A stretch of DNA of 64,000 bases. Origin: an uncultured Flavobacteriaceae bacterium (lineage in GTDB: Bacteria > Bacteroidota > Bacteroidia > Flavobacteriales > Flavobacteriaceae). The translations under genes and the position numbers were made by a program. How positions within the stretch are numbered: position 1 is the stretch's first letter; the number at the start of each line of letters is the position of its first letter. Below the pieces are notes generated by a model, which was given only the letters and a program-made list of their open reading frames with translations, did no database searches and was not told where the DNA came from. The stretch covers positions 1 through 64,000 of the forward strand of contig CANNGA010000001.1 in NCBI GenBank assembly GCA_947504035.1, in the 5' to 3' direction. Below, in pieces: positions 44,531-53,260 of this stretch.

Positions 44531-44555
44531 AAGCGTCCATTTTAATTGGACGCTT
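44531..44555 (-). terminator. Intrinsic terminator after second micro-ORF
   Basis: Minus-strand stem AAGCGTCCA/TGGACGCTT (9 bp), 7-nt loop, then TTTTTTT. Ends the transcription unit that contains the micro-ORF at 44629-44700. The stretch 44281-44528 between the two units shows nothing else. Confidence 0.9.
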
Positions 44556-44628
44556 ATAATTTATAATGATTTATGGCTAATAATAGCTTCAATTACTTCT
44601 AAAAATCACATAGCATCCTGTGCACTCA

Positions 44629-44700
44629 TTATATTTTGAGCGCGGGTTATAGAGGTAAAACTCTAGATGTTGATTGCTATGTAAGTGTTGTGTTGTCATT
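44629..44700 (-). CDS. Micro-ORF, 23 residues
   Basis: Starts at the ATG right after a CATATTTGC promoter-like element and encodes MTTQHLHSNQHLEFYLYNPR plus LKI. It repeats the QHLE..Y pattern of the 42-residue ORF. About 75 bp of untranslated sequence separate its stop from the terminator, so the unit might be a small RNA with a short ORF. Confidence 0.38.
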
Positions 44701-44730
44701 TGTTTTGCAAATATGAGACTTTTTTTTAAA

Positions 44731-45792
44731 TCAATACTTATAATGATAAAAACGTGTTCTTGTGTGGATTAATACATCATTTATTGTATTTAAGTCTGGT
44801 CTCTCGGGTAAATTAGAAGCGGCATATAGCGCTTCTAATTCTACTTTGCGTTCTTCCGCCCAATTGACTAATGTGTCGTATTCGAATGCGCCTTCTTTAA
44901 TAGCTAATAGAAAGTTTCTGTCTGTACGTTTTACATTAATGGTGTTTTCTGAAGCAATCTCTTTTGCCATATGCAATAATCTAAACATATGCATCATATT
45001 TTTAGAATCGTAATTCTTACCATGTGATACCGTTGTTTTATAGCGTTCTTCATTGCGTTTGTCTACCCAATCCCAGTATTCTTTATACTTTTTACAATAG
45101 GTTGAATAGCCATCTTTGTTAAAAAAGAGCATCCCTATAGGTTTTTCTTCTTTAGGAATGGAGCTTAAGGCAATAGTGTTTGCGTTTTCACTTCGAACAA
45201 TCCCCTTATAAGGTATCTCTAGACTATGGTATAAGTTGTTGCCATCTTTTAGATGTGAAATATTAGCGATGCCACAATTTTCCTGTTTTATATTTTTCAT
45301 GTCTAAAAACACCTTTAAAGGTATTGCCTTCTCTTTTTCATACACGAAACAAAAATCTAAAACAGATTTACGCTCCTTTTCAACGGGGTTTACAATTTTC
45401 TTTTCTAAACCTCGCGCTTTTTTTAGTTGTGCATATGCATAGTTTGCAAACGACTTTTTACATTGCTTAGACAGAAAGTAGTCAAGCTTTATAGTGTTAA
45501 AAACAGGATGCTTATATAATATACATTCCTCTGGTACATGTAATAACTCTAATATATTAGGGTTGTTTTTTGAACAGAGTTCTATAAATTTTCGTAGTTC
45601 GTAATACACAATGTCATTAGAGGTATTATTGATTTGACCTATATAGTCTAAAGCATAAAATTGCGTTTTAGGCAGAATGAACACCCCTCTTATATCAGTA
45701 TCCGATGTTGGTGTGTCCAATCCGTAAGCTCTACTACCACTTATACATTCAAAAATGATATGTCCAGACGCTTTATGTTCTTCGATAGTCAT
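44731..45792 (-). CDS. DNA polymerase beta-superfamily nucleotidyltransferase, COG3541-like
   Basis: 353 residues. The nucleotidyltransferase active site is plain: G19-S20-R-A-Y-G followed by S-D31-T-D33-I-R-G, the GS...DxD pattern. The downstream YYELRKFIELCSKNNPNILELLHVP segment is typical of the YcgL/COG3541 group. Members of this group have been described near RtcB RNA-ligase genes and were proposed to act on RNA ends; no rtcB is in the window. Four-base overlap with the second nucleotidyltransferase, so one operon, pointing at the micro-ORFs and tRNA array. Confidence 0.85.
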   Translation of the reverse strand: MTIEEHKASGHIIFECISGSRAYGLDTPTSDTDIRGVFILPKTQFYALDYIGQINNTSNDIVYYELRKFIELCSKNNPNILELLHVPEECILYKHPVFNTIKLDYFLSKQCKKSFANYAYAQLKKARGLEKKIVNPVEKERKSVLDFCFVYEKEKAIPLKVFLDMKNIKQENCGIANISHLKDGNNLYHSLEIPYKGIVRSENANTIALSSIPKEEKPIGMLFFNKDGYSTYCKKYKEYWDWVDKRNEERYKTTVSHGKNYDSKNMMHMFRLLHMAKEIASENTINVKRTDRNFLLAIKEGAFEYDTLVNWAEERKVELEALYAASNLPERPDLNTINDVLIHTRTRFYHYKY

Positions 45793-46535
45793 GATATTGT
45801 TTTTAAAAAGAATGCATTGAAGTCTTTTGGATTCGATGTTTTGTTTGTTAAATCGTTTTTTATACGAGTATTCTCTACCGCAATTTGCTTTACCAGTTCA
45901 ATTAAACAAGCATCAACTGGCTCATTGCTTTTTTCTATATGCCTGCTTTTTAAAAGAATTAATTCATCTAAGATGGCGTGGTATTTAGTGTCAATTAAAG
46001 GATATAGTTCTCGAAACAAAACTGGGGGTATTGTTTTGTTGTGATAAATCCAATTAGCACAAAGCGCAGTTCGAATGGCATAAAAGAAGCTTTTTAGCGT
46101 CATTTTATGAGAGCCTAAAGTTTCTTCAAACCTTTTATTCATACTATGATAATGATAAAACCCCGAAACAGGATTGAAGTTATTTATAGCCAAACTTTTT
46201 ATGTGAGTTAAGAAAGCGGCATCTTCTCTGTAAACTATAGGTGAGAATAGCCATCCTAAAAAGGAAGCGTTAGATTTTGCTAACAGTTTGAGTGCTTTGC
46301 GTACATCCCAACCTGAACCATCTAAATCATCTTCAGTCATAAACTGAATGCTGTCTTTTTGATCCCAAAGATTTAGATACCAGTCTTTTTTATGCTTATA
46401 AACAAAGCGAATATCATAATCAGAATCGGGAGACGCAAAACCCCAAGCTCTGCTTCCAGATTCTACAGCGCATAAGATGTCTATATTTTTATCCTTTTCT
46501 AATTGTTCTAAGGTCTTAAGAATTTTTGGTGTCAT
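45789..46535 (-). CDS. Second DNA polymerase beta-superfamily nucleotidyltransferase
   Basis: 248 residues. Active site ESG27-S28-RAWGFASPDS-D39-Y-D41-IRFVY. It shares the R-K-x-L-x-L...N-x-x-x-L-x-W-L layout (DVRKALKLLAKSNASFLGWLFSP) with its neighbour but is shorter and clearly diverged, so the pair may form a heteromer or act on two substrates. Substrate cannot be read from the sequence. Confidence 0.84.
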   Translation of the reverse strand: MTPKILKTLEQLEKDKNIDILCAVESGSRAWGFASPDSDYDIRFVYKHKKDWYLNLWDQKDSIQFMTEDDLDGSGWDVRKALKLLAKSNASFLGWLFSPIVYREDAAFLTHIKSLAINNFNPVSGFYHYHSMNKRFEETLGSHKMTLKSFFYAIRTALCANWIYHNKTIPPVLFRELYPLIDTKYHAILDELILLKSRHIEKSNEPVDACLIELVKQIAVENTRIKNDLTNKTSNPKDFNAFFLKTIS

Positions 46536-46721
46536 GATTGCTGCTTTTACAATTCTGACACAAATATTCGACTAAACTACGCAGTTATCTTGCGTAGGAC
46601 GGATGCCGATTTAGGTTTTTATAAAATAGAGAAGGTTGCGTTGTGAAGTTTTCTTAGTATAACGTATAGATTAATAGGTTGTTAAGGGGTGTTGCAAGCC
46701 TATTTAGATACTGCGATGTTT

Positions 46722-46798
46722 CTAATGTTTAAAGGCCTGAACATTTTATAGTTCAAGCCTTTAAACATTAGACGTGTTAAAAAATACAATACACGTCT
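46722..46798 (-). terminator. Two adjacent strong hairpins after the DJ-1 gene
   Basis: First hairpin: CTAATGTTTAAAGGC pairs perfectly with GCCTTTAAACATTAG, and an inner TGAAC/GTTCA extends it to about 20 bp. Second hairpin: AGACGTGT/ACACGTCT at 46770-46798. They lie downstream of the minus-strand DJ-1 gene and may also stop transcription from other directions. Confidence 0.65.
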
Positions 46799-46829
46799 AA
46801 AAAGTATTAGGTTATGTGTTTAAAGTGTG

Positions 46830-47507
46830 TTACAACATTTCAAAAAGTTTCTCAGCAACCAATTCAGACGAAGCTGGATTTTGACCTGTAATAAGTGTGC
46901 CGTCTTGTACAGCGTAAGGTTGCCAATCTTCGGCTCTAGAAAAAACACCGCCGTTAGCTTGTAGCATTTCTTCTACTAAAAAGGGCACAACATCTGTGAG
47001 TTGTACAGCAGCTTCTTCGGTATTCGTAAAGCCTGTTACTTTTTTGCCTTTTACTAAAGGATTGCCATTAGTGTCTTTTGTGTGTTTGAAAACAGAGGGC
47101 GCATGGCATACAGCACTTACAGGTTTGTTGGCACTGTAGAAGCTTTCTATAAGCGCAATGGCGTCTTTGTCTTCTGCGAGATCCCATAAAGGCCCATGAC
47201 CCCCAGGGAAGAAAATAGCATCATAATTGGCTTCGTTTACCGTGCTTAATTGTATAGAATTGCTTAAAATTGTTTTTGTGGTGTCATCTTTATCAAAGCG
47301 TTCGGTAGCTGGCGTACTAAAATCTGCAGTTGCGCTATTAGGATCTATAGGAGGTTGCCCGCCCTTAGGCGATGCTATGGTAATGTTTACGCCTTTATCT
47401 TTTAATAGGTAATAGGGGCTAGCGAATTCTTCAATCCAAAACCCTGTTTTTGCTCCTGTATCTCCTAATTGGTCGTGGCTTGTAAGCACGAATAAAACGT
47501 TTTTCAT
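46830..47507 (-). CDS. DJ-1/PfpI family protein, Hsp31-like
   Basis: 225 residues, type 1 glutamine-amidotransferase-like fold. The nucleophilic-elbow cysteine is in PVSAVCHAPSVF, the acidic partner in GFWIEEFASPYY and the GGHGPLWDL loop is present. This arrangement is that of Hsp31/YhbO-type stress proteins proposed to detoxify methylglyoxal or act as chaperones. Cytosolic, monocistronic. Confidence 0.9.
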   Translation of the reverse strand: MKNVLFVLTSHDQLGDTGAKTGFWIEEFASPYYLLKDKGVNITIASPKGGQPPIDPNSATADFSTPATERFDKDDTTKTILSNSIQLSTVNEANYDAIFFPGGHGPLWDLAEDKDAIALIESFYSANKPVSAVCHAPSVFKHTKDTNGNPLVKGKKVTGFTNTEEAAVQLTDVVPFLVEEMLQANGGVFSRAEDWQPYAVQDGTLITGQNPASSELVAEKLFEML

Positions 47508-47973
47508 AATTTAATTTTTGTTTTTAATCGCGTGCCTATTTGGTATAATAGGGGTGCCGATTATGTTTGAAATGAGTTTACGCTATACCGTTTAATACGG
47601 ATATATGCTGTTATACAAAGATACAGCCAAGAATGTGTGATCTTATTTTTTTATGAAAAGCTTATGAATTTAGAACCAACACTAAGGTTTTAGGATAGCG
47701 CTTTTTAATTAAAAAAATCATCGTAAATATGTTATTTACAAAGGATTGATTTAAGACGTGTTCAAGGGGGGAATTGGACCCGTACTCTCGAAAGAACTGG
47801 GGTTTAAATCCAGTTCAATTGTAGTTGTAGATACTTCTGTCTGCCTATAAAAAAAGACATGGCGTGTTTAAAAAAGATACTTAATAGCGTAGGAATGTGA
47901 TGTATTGTATAAGATTAAACGTCATACTGATTAAAGTTTTACTTATTTTTAGACCCTTAAACAAAATACATCG
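47508..47973. other. Intergenic region at island border
   Basis: 466 bases between the DJ-1 gene and the Hcp gene. Apart from the tRNA-Leu 3' remnant at 47759-47812 I see no gene. A promoter for the Hcp operon must lie near its right end. Confidence 0.5.
47759..47812 (-). pseudogene. tRNA-Leu 3'-half remnant (UAA anticodon)
   Basis: On the minus strand it keeps an anticodon arm CTGGATTTAAACCCCAG, the leucine variable arm TTCTTTCGAGAGT and a damaged T-arm (GGGTCCAATTCCC instead of GGGTTCGATTCCC), then CTTGAA. The 5' half is missing. It closely follows the 3' half of the intact tRNA-Leu(CAA) at 56973, in the same orientation, so the two could be the ends of an inserted island. Confidence 0.75.
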
Positions 47974-48675
47974 ATGAGCATACAAATTAAATTATTTGTA
48001 GATGATTTAGAATTTAATGTGTTAGAATATGACTTCGACATTTTACAAAATGCGGATAACACAGGATTACCTAACAGCAGATCTACTCCTCAACCCTTTA
48101 AGTTTTCTATTGAAGCCACAAAGCATACTATTTTTTATGAGTGGGCCATACATTCTTCCATGCAAAAAAGGCATGTTAAAATTGTGTTTTCTCCCGCTAA
48201 TGGGATGGGTAAAAGCGAAACCATCGAGCTTTTAGATGTCTATTGTATCTTTTACCAATTTAAGTATAGCGCTACAGGCAGCCAGCCTGCATTAGAGCAT
48301 TTTAAATTAACTCCAGCGACGATGCTGCATAATGGTCAAGAAAAATTTAGGCACTATTGGGCGGTGACAGATCTTGCAAGGCTTAATGTTGCGCCAACAA
48401 GCACGAGAAATGAGAAAAAAATTACTAAGTATTATTTAACCAACACAGATGGCGAGCCGATTAAAGGTTATAAAAAAGATGATATTATTGTTGTAAACAT
48501 AGAAACCTTAAACCGTATAGGCGATAGCGTAACGATAGATTTAAATAATGCGCAATATGATTTTGAATATAATGGCAGTATATTACCCAATGATACCCTT
48601 AAAAACATCGTGATAGGAAGCGATTTAGAACAAATAGAGCTAAAAGTCGTTGCACAAAAACAACATACCTCATGA
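47974..48675 (+). CDS. tssD: Type VI secretion Hcp/TssD tube protein with C-terminal extension
   Basis: The first 130 residues follow the Bacteroidota TssD pattern: FNVLEYDFDILQNADNTGLP, FSIEATKHTIFYEWAI, ELLDVYCIFYQFKYSATGSQP and LTPATMLHNGQEKFRHYW. An extra domain of about 100 residues follows (TKYYLTNTDGEPIKGYKKDD), probably beta-rich and suited to carry cargo. No other T6SS structural gene is in the window. The ATG of the effector gene lies within its last codons (ATGA), so carrier and effector are translated together. Confidence 0.87.
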   Translation: MSIQIKLFVDDLEFNVLEYDFDILQNADNTGLPNSRSTPQPFKFSIEATKHTIFYEWAIHSSMQKRHVKIVFSPANGMGKSETIELLDVYCIFYQFKYSATGSQPALEHFKLTPATMLHNGQEKFRHYWAVTDLARLNVAPTSTRNEKKITKYYLTNTDGEPIKGYKKDDIIVVNIETLNRIGDSVTIDLNNAQYDFEYNGSILPNDTLKNIVIGSDLEQIELKVVAQKQHTS

Positions 48676-50309
48676 AACCAACCACATTTAGAATAACCTT
48701 TGAAGACGGGGAAACAAGATCGGCCAACTTAATGCCTATAATGCCCGCAACATATATAGCGACCGTAGCGCCAAAAGATGCAACAGACCCCACTAAGTTT
48801 AGCGGGGCATATGGGATAGATTGGTGTGAAATGGATGGTAGTTTTTCGAAAATCGAAACATTTCAAAACACGAAAACATCCGCTATTAGTCATGTGCTAG
48901 ACGTAGCAACCAGCCAGTTTAAAACAGGAGGGACGGATGCAGAAAAGCAAGCGCATCTCAAAAAAATGTATGAGGTTGTGAAGTATCAAGGTAAAGATTA
49001 CCCGCTTACCTGGATTAATCTCCCTAAAGGAAAGGTAGTAAGCGTTACTATTAAAGCTGCCTTGATAAGTGGCACGCGCGAAAAAAATGATTTTTTAACC
49101 ATTGTTAAGCATCCTAATTTTGAGATATCTCACGATAAAACCTCAGATGCGGGGAGCAATCCCGCCATTAAATTAGAGAAGATTAAAAACAAAGGTTGGG
49201 ATGTAGACATTAAAGCATTAAACACCTTTGCCCAAACGGAATATATTGTTATACAGGATTATAAAGGTGATGAGGTTGGCAAAATAGAAATGGCACCTAA
49301 CTCATTGGTTAATTTAAATGTTAAAATTGTTCCTGTTGTTTTTAATCGAGCAAGTAAGAATAGTGATGCTGAAGATTTATACGAAAAAGCATTAAAAGCT
49401 AAAGATGATGACAATAACGATTTAAAAACTACATTATGCTCAAAATCTCTCAATCAAGCAGGTATTAATTGTATCATTGCACCTTTTAATAAAACTAACC
49501 CTGAGTATGTATTTATAGATCCAAGTGTAGGTGATTGGGGAAATTATTATGATAGCAGTGCTGAAATATTAAGTGATTGGACATTTGAACTTACTGACAC
49601 TAACAAACCTCAATCAAATACTACAGAAGACGACTTAAAAACATCTCCGAACAGAACAACAAAGTTTTTACTAGATGAACTGAAACAAGCTTATTTTTCT
49701 AAGCCTCATAGAAAAAATTTTAAAGGGGCAGTAATATTTATTACCGATAAAAGTTTTTCAAAAGCAACAATAGGAGGTTATTCAGAAAGTGTACCTTTAA
49801 AGAATCAAGGCTGTGTTATTTTTAAAGTAGGGTTGGAAAATAGTAAAACCTATGCTCATGAATTGGCACATATGTTGGGCTTAGAACATTATTTTTTAGA
49901 TGCAGAAACTAATGCAGAAATAGCAGATAGAATCAAAGTCCTAAACGAAATAGATACAGAAGCAGAGAAAAAAAATATTCTTAAACAAAAAGAAGCTATA
50001 AAAGATATTGAAAACCTTATTTCAGAAGAGAAACAAGATGCTCTAAATGAAAACCGTTCTGTAGATAAAGACTTTATTTATAGGCAAGAAAAGAGTTTGA
50101 AAAGAATCAATGACAATATTAAAGCTTCGGAAGATAATATAAGAATCTATGATGTGTTAAATAGACAAGTAAACGTTGGGAAAAGTAATTCATTTAAGGT
50201 GATTAAGAAATCAAGTAAAAATTTTATGGATTATTATAATCTAAAAGTCTACTTTCATAAGTTTCAATCAGAAATAATAAAACAAGAATGTATTGATTAT
50301 TACCAATAA
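48672..50309 (+). CDS. Metzincin-type metalloprotease, putative T6SS effector
   Basis: 545 residues without a signal peptide, as expected of T6SS cargo. An N-terminal region to about 210 (AYGIDWCEMDGSF, MYEVVKYQGKDYPLTWINLPKG) is unknown but is duplicated downstream, so it may be the loading part. The C-terminal part has H396-ELAH400-MLGLE-H406, the HExxHxxGxxH zinc site, and a Met-turn NFMDYY at Met519. A Lys/Glu-rich coiled coil of about 90 residues separates them, longer than usual. Coupled to TssD; a lipoprotein follows 10 bp downstream. The exact substrate is unknown. Confidence 0.84.
   Translation: MKPTTFRITFEDGETRSANLMPIMPATYIATVAPKDATDPTKFSGAYGIDWCEMDGSFSKIETFQNTKTSAISHVLDVATSQFKTGGTDAEKQAHLKKMYEVVKYQGKDYPLTWINLPKGKVVSVTIKAALISGTREKNDFLTIVKHPNFEISHDKTSDAGSNPAIKLEKIKNKGWDVDIKALNTFAQTEYIVIQDYKGDEVGKIEMAPNSLVNLNVKIVPVVFNRASKNSDAEDLYEKALKAKDDDNNDLKTTLCSKSLNQAGINCIIAPFNKTNPEYVFIDPSVGDWGNYYDSSAEILSDWTFELTDTNKPQSNTTEDDLKTSPNRTTKFLLDELKQAYFSKPHRKNFKGAVIFITDKSFSKATIGGYSESVPLKNQGCVIFKVGLENSKTYAHELAHMLGLEHYFLDAETNAEIADRIKVLNEIDTEAEKKNILKQKEAIKDIENLISEEKQDALNENRSVDKDFIYRQEKSLKRINDNIKASEDNIRIYDVLNRQVNVGKSNSFKVIKKSSKNFMDYYNLKVYFHKFQSEIIKQECIDYYQ
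48850..49297 (+). repeat. Direct repeat copy 1 within effector gene
   Basis: About 448 bp nearly identical to 50971-51418 (offset 2121), with a handful of mostly silent differences such as GTAGTAAGC/GTGGCAAGT. It encodes the region from IETFQNTKTSAISHVLDV to EVGKIEMAPNS. After it the two effector genes diverge. Confidence 0.93.
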
Positions 50310-50319
50310 AGTTTGAAAT

Positions 50320-50955
50320 ATGATTTTTTATTCAGAAAAATTTGATGTAAAAGGTGTTTTTAAACGGTGCCAATTAAATTGTTTGTTCCTTTATATATTA
50401 TTATTTATTTTAAGTTCTTGCTCTTCGTCTAGGACTCTTAATGAAAATGATTTAATAAGCTCATCTACAAAAGGAAATTTAGATAATTTTGGGAGTTTGT
50501 TATGGAATATAAATAATGATAGTATCATTAAATTCAATAAAAAAAACTTAAAAATAATAAAGAAAAAAGGAAATGAGAAGCCTATTTATATAAAATCGTT
50601 AAATAAGTATGTGTTTTATTTGACTGAATTAGATTATAACCCTAAAAAAATATCATTTGAGCAAGAAGCATATATTATTTCATACCTGATTGATTTTGAA
50701 TTGGAATTTCAGGGAAAATTGAATTTAAATAACGTTCCCGAAGGGTCTAGACAATCTTTAACGTTTTTTAAAGAAAAAGATTTGCTTTTTCATTTAATGT
50801 ACAATGAAAACAATAAGAAATACAAAGCTTTATTTGAGAAAAATAATTATTTCAATCTCTCCTTATTCAAAGAAAAATACATAAAAAATTATAGATATAT
50901 TCCAGTGGATATAAAAAAAATCAGACCTACTTCAGTGCCGTCTATATTAGAATAA
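50320..50955 (+). CDS. Lipoprotein, putative immunity protein 1
   Basis: 211 residues with lipobox LLFILSSC, so anchored in the envelope where an imported protease would act. The body is helical and charged, with the pattern DNFGSLLWNINNDSIIKFNKKNLKIIK, then FEQEAYIISYLIDFE. The same layout recurs in the three lipoproteins downstream. It lies 10 bp after the effector stop. Immunity function is inferred from position, export and repetition. Strongly AT-rich. Confidence 0.72.
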   Translation: MIFYSEKFDVKGVFKRCQLNCLFLYILLFILSSCSSSRTLNENDLISSSTKGNLDNFGSLLWNINNDSIIKFNKKNLKIIKKKGNEKPIYIKSLNKYVFYLTELDYNPKKISFEQEAYIISYLIDFELEFQGKLNLNNVPEGSRQSLTFFKEKDLLFHLMYNENNKKYKALFEKNNYFNLSLFKEKYIKNYRYIPVDIKKIRPTSVPSILE

Positions 50956-50970
50956 TAGATTTTGAAGATA

Positions 50971-51418
50971 AAATCGAAACATTTCAAAACACGAAAACAT
51001 CCGCTATTAGTCATGTGCTAGACGTAGCAACCAGCCAGTTTAAAACAGGAGGGACGGATGCAGAAAAGCAAGCGCATCTCAAAAAAATGTATGAGGTTGT
51101 GAAGTATCAAGGTAAAGATTACCCGCTTACCTGGATTAATCTCCCTAAAGGAAAGGTGGCAAGTGTAACTATTAAAGCCGCTTTGATAAGTGGCACGCGC
51201 GAAAAAAATGATTTTTTAACCATTGTTAAGCATCCTAATTTTGAGATATCTCACGATAAAACCTCAGATGCGGGGAGCAATCCCGCCATTAAATTAGAGA
51301 AGATTAAAAACAAAGGTTGGGATGTAGATATTAAAGCATTAAACACCTTTGCCCAAACGGAATATATTATCATACAGGATTATAAAGGTGATGAGGTTGG
51401 CAAAATAGAAATGGCACC
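50971..51418 (+). repeat. Direct repeat copy 2, start of orphan effector cassette
   Basis: Second copy of the 448-bp repeat. It begins 16 bp after the immunity-gene stop, in the middle of what is coding sequence in copy 1, so the first 60 codons of the effector are absent here. Homologous recombination between the copies could swap the protease end. Confidence 0.93.
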
Positions 51419-52403
51419 CAATAGCGTTGAGAATTTAGAGGTTAAAATTATTCCCGTTGTTTTTAAGTCTACCCCCGCCAAAGAAACGACAGATGCACAA
51501 GCCCTTTATAAAAGTGCAACAAATGGCACAACGTTAATAGATAGTCTAAATAATAAAGCTTTTAGCCAAATGGGGATACAATGCACTATAACACCATCGC
51601 CAGAATGTATTGTGGTAGACGTTACAAAAGACGATTGGGCGCAGTTTTACCAAAGTAAAAATGATGTATTTAAGGATTGGGACTATCAAAATACAGATGT
51701 AAGGCCTAAAGTATCGGTAGATGAAGATGGAGAAAAACGATATACACCCAGAGACTCAAGCCCTCGATTTTTAGTAGATCAACTAGAAGATCTGTATTTT
51801 GCTAAATATGGCAAAACACATAAAGGTGCATTAGTTTTTGTAACCGATAAGAAGTATACTATTCCTAATATTGCAGGGTTTTCGCAAACAAGCCCAATAA
51901 GAAGTCAAGGAACGGTTATCTTTAAAGGCGGGTTAAACGATGTTTCTATATTTGCTCATGAAATAGCCCATATGCTTGGACTAGAACATACGTTTTTTAA
52001 AGATGTTAAGGATGCGGGTGATGAAAACAAAAAACTAGGTAAACTCACACGCAATCAAAGTATTGCCGATGGAGAAAAAGAGATTCAAGGGTATATAGCG
52101 CATGCGGAAAACTATATTAAGGAAGATAAGGAAACTATCAAGAAAATAAAGTCTGAAAATAGTAGCCTCTCTCAGAGCAATTTAAATGATATAAAAAAAA
52201 TAGAAGCATCTATAAAAGATACGGAAAAAAATATAACCAAGTACAAGGATAATCTAAGAAAGATAAGTATCAATAGTGTATGTGGTTTTAAGGTAACCCA
52301 AGCAAAAACTAAAAACTATATGGATTATATTAACGATAGAACGTATTTTGCGAAGTACCAAGCGGAATCTGCAAAAAAGGAGTGTAAAGATTTTTATAAA
52401 TAA
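51015..52403 (+). CDS. Orphan metzincin effector cassette lacking its N-terminus
   Basis: Frame stays open leftward from 51015 to about 50960 but no ATG is present; the GTG at 51015 is the only plausible start, so the gene may be silent. Compared with the full-length effector it lacks the first 75 residues or so. The C-terminal half is different but of the same kind: H315-EIAH-MLGLE-H zinc site, coiled coil and Met-turn NYMDY at Met436, ending in KKECKDFYK. A lipoprotein gene follows 8 bp later. It looks like a reserve cassette of a polymorphic toxin locus. Confidence 0.72.
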   Translation: MLDVATSQFKTGGTDAEKQAHLKKMYEVVKYQGKDYPLTWINLPKGKVASVTIKAALISGTREKNDFLTIVKHPNFEISHDKTSDAGSNPAIKLEKIKNKGWDVDIKALNTFAQTEYIIIQDYKGDEVGKIEMAPNSVENLEVKIIPVVFKSTPAKETTDAQALYKSATNGTTLIDSLNNKAFSQMGIQCTITPSPECIVVDVTKDDWAQFYQSKNDVFKDWDYQNTDVRPKVSVDEDGEKRYTPRDSSPRFLVDQLEDLYFAKYGKTHKGALVFVTDKKYTIPNIAGFSQTSPIRSQGTVIFKGGLNDVSIFAHEIAHMLGLEHTFFKDVKDAGDENKKLGKLTRNQSIADGEKEIQGYIAHAENYIKEDKETIKKIKSENSSLSQSNLNDIKKIEASIKDTEKNITKYKDNLRKISINSVCGFKVTQAKTKNYMDYINDRTYFAKYQAESAKKECKDFYK

Positions 52404-52411
52404 ATTTTCTT

Positions 52412-52990
52412 ATGAAGCGCATTAGGTTAATTAAAATAAGCAACTCTTTTAAAAGAGTAACAGCTAGAAGTTTTTTGTTAAGCATTATATTAGTCACGAT
52501 ATCATGTGGCTCACAAAATAATTTATTAAAAAACAATACACCTAAAGACCTTACTTCTTTTGAAAAGTTTATATGGTCAAGAGATTTAGATAATACTATT
52601 AAGATTAACAAACAGAATCTTATGTATATAACCAAAACCACTAAGACTAGTAAAAATGATAATTTTAATTTTTTGCATAGCTACTCTATTGATTTAACAG
52701 CTGTTGATCCTGATTTAATAGAACTTTCCTTTCTAGAACGAGCTTATGTTTCAGCTTATATTGTAGAGTATTTATATAAATGTCGAGAAAATTTAGAAAA
52801 AGATGATCCTTATAAAGATTCTAATTTTGTTTATCGTTTATTAGCACCTCGTCATGCCAATAAATACAATAGAGAATTTAAAAAACATAATTATTACGGG
52901 CTAAAATTATTGAAAAAGCATCACCTTGAACATTTTTGGGAATACCCAGAGCAAGATACCGTCCCTTCAATAAAGAGAATTATTGAGTAA
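52412..52990 (+). CDS. Lipoprotein, putative immunity protein 2
   Basis: 192 residues, lipobox ILVTISCGSQ. Same layout as protein 1: TSFEKFIWSRDLDNTIKINKQNL, FLERAYVSAYIVEYLYK, ending YYGLKLLKKHHLEHFWEYPE. The final 45 residues are nearly identical to those of immunity protein 3, including at DNA level. Directly follows the orphan effector. Confidence 0.72.
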   Translation: MKRIRLIKISNSFKRVTARSFLLSIILVTISCGSQNNLLKNNTPKDLTSFEKFIWSRDLDNTIKINKQNLMYITKTTKTSKNDNFNFLHSYSIDLTAVDPDLIELSFLERAYVSAYIVEYLYKCRENLEKDDPYKDSNFVYRLLAPRHANKYNREFKKHNYYGLKLLKKHHLEHFWEYPEQDTVPSIKRIIE

Positions 52991-53065
52991 AATAGACTCA
53001 ACTAAATAAACAAACCCTTTCAACAAATTTCAAATGATATTAAAATAACGAAACAATAAATTTCA

Positions 53066-53249
53066 GATGCTGAAAATTCTATTGTTAGACTTAAAGACAA
53101 ACTAATAAAAATAGATAGAGAGAGTATGCGGGTTTAAAGTTACTCAAGCAAAAACTAAAAATTACATGGATTATAGTAACGATAGAACGTATTTTGCGAA
53201 GCACCAAACTGAGCTGGCAAAAAAAGAGTGTAAAGATTTTTATAAATAA
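53066..53249 (+). pseudogene. Decayed effector tail 1
   Basis: Encodes a coiled-coil piece (SDAENSIVRLKDKLIKIDRE), then a frameshift near 53125, then GFKVTQAKTKNYMDYSNDR and the end AKKECKDFYK. This is the Met-turn and C-terminus of the orphan effector, almost base for base. The zinc-site part is gone. A lipoprotein gene starts 11 bp downstream. Confidence 0.8.
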
Positions 53250-53260
53250 ACATATTACTT

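Noticed and set aside
44530-44720. Longer 36-residue version of the micro-ORF at 44629
   Set aside because: Rechecking the junction of the sequence blocks showed an in-frame TAA after 23 codons.
47974-48675. Phage tail tube protein
   Set aside because: The sequence pattern fits Bacteroidota TssD and no phage genes surround it.
51015-52403. Ordinary independent effector gene
   Set aside because: No ATG start, truncated N-terminus and near identity to the interior of the upstream gene favour an orphan cassette.
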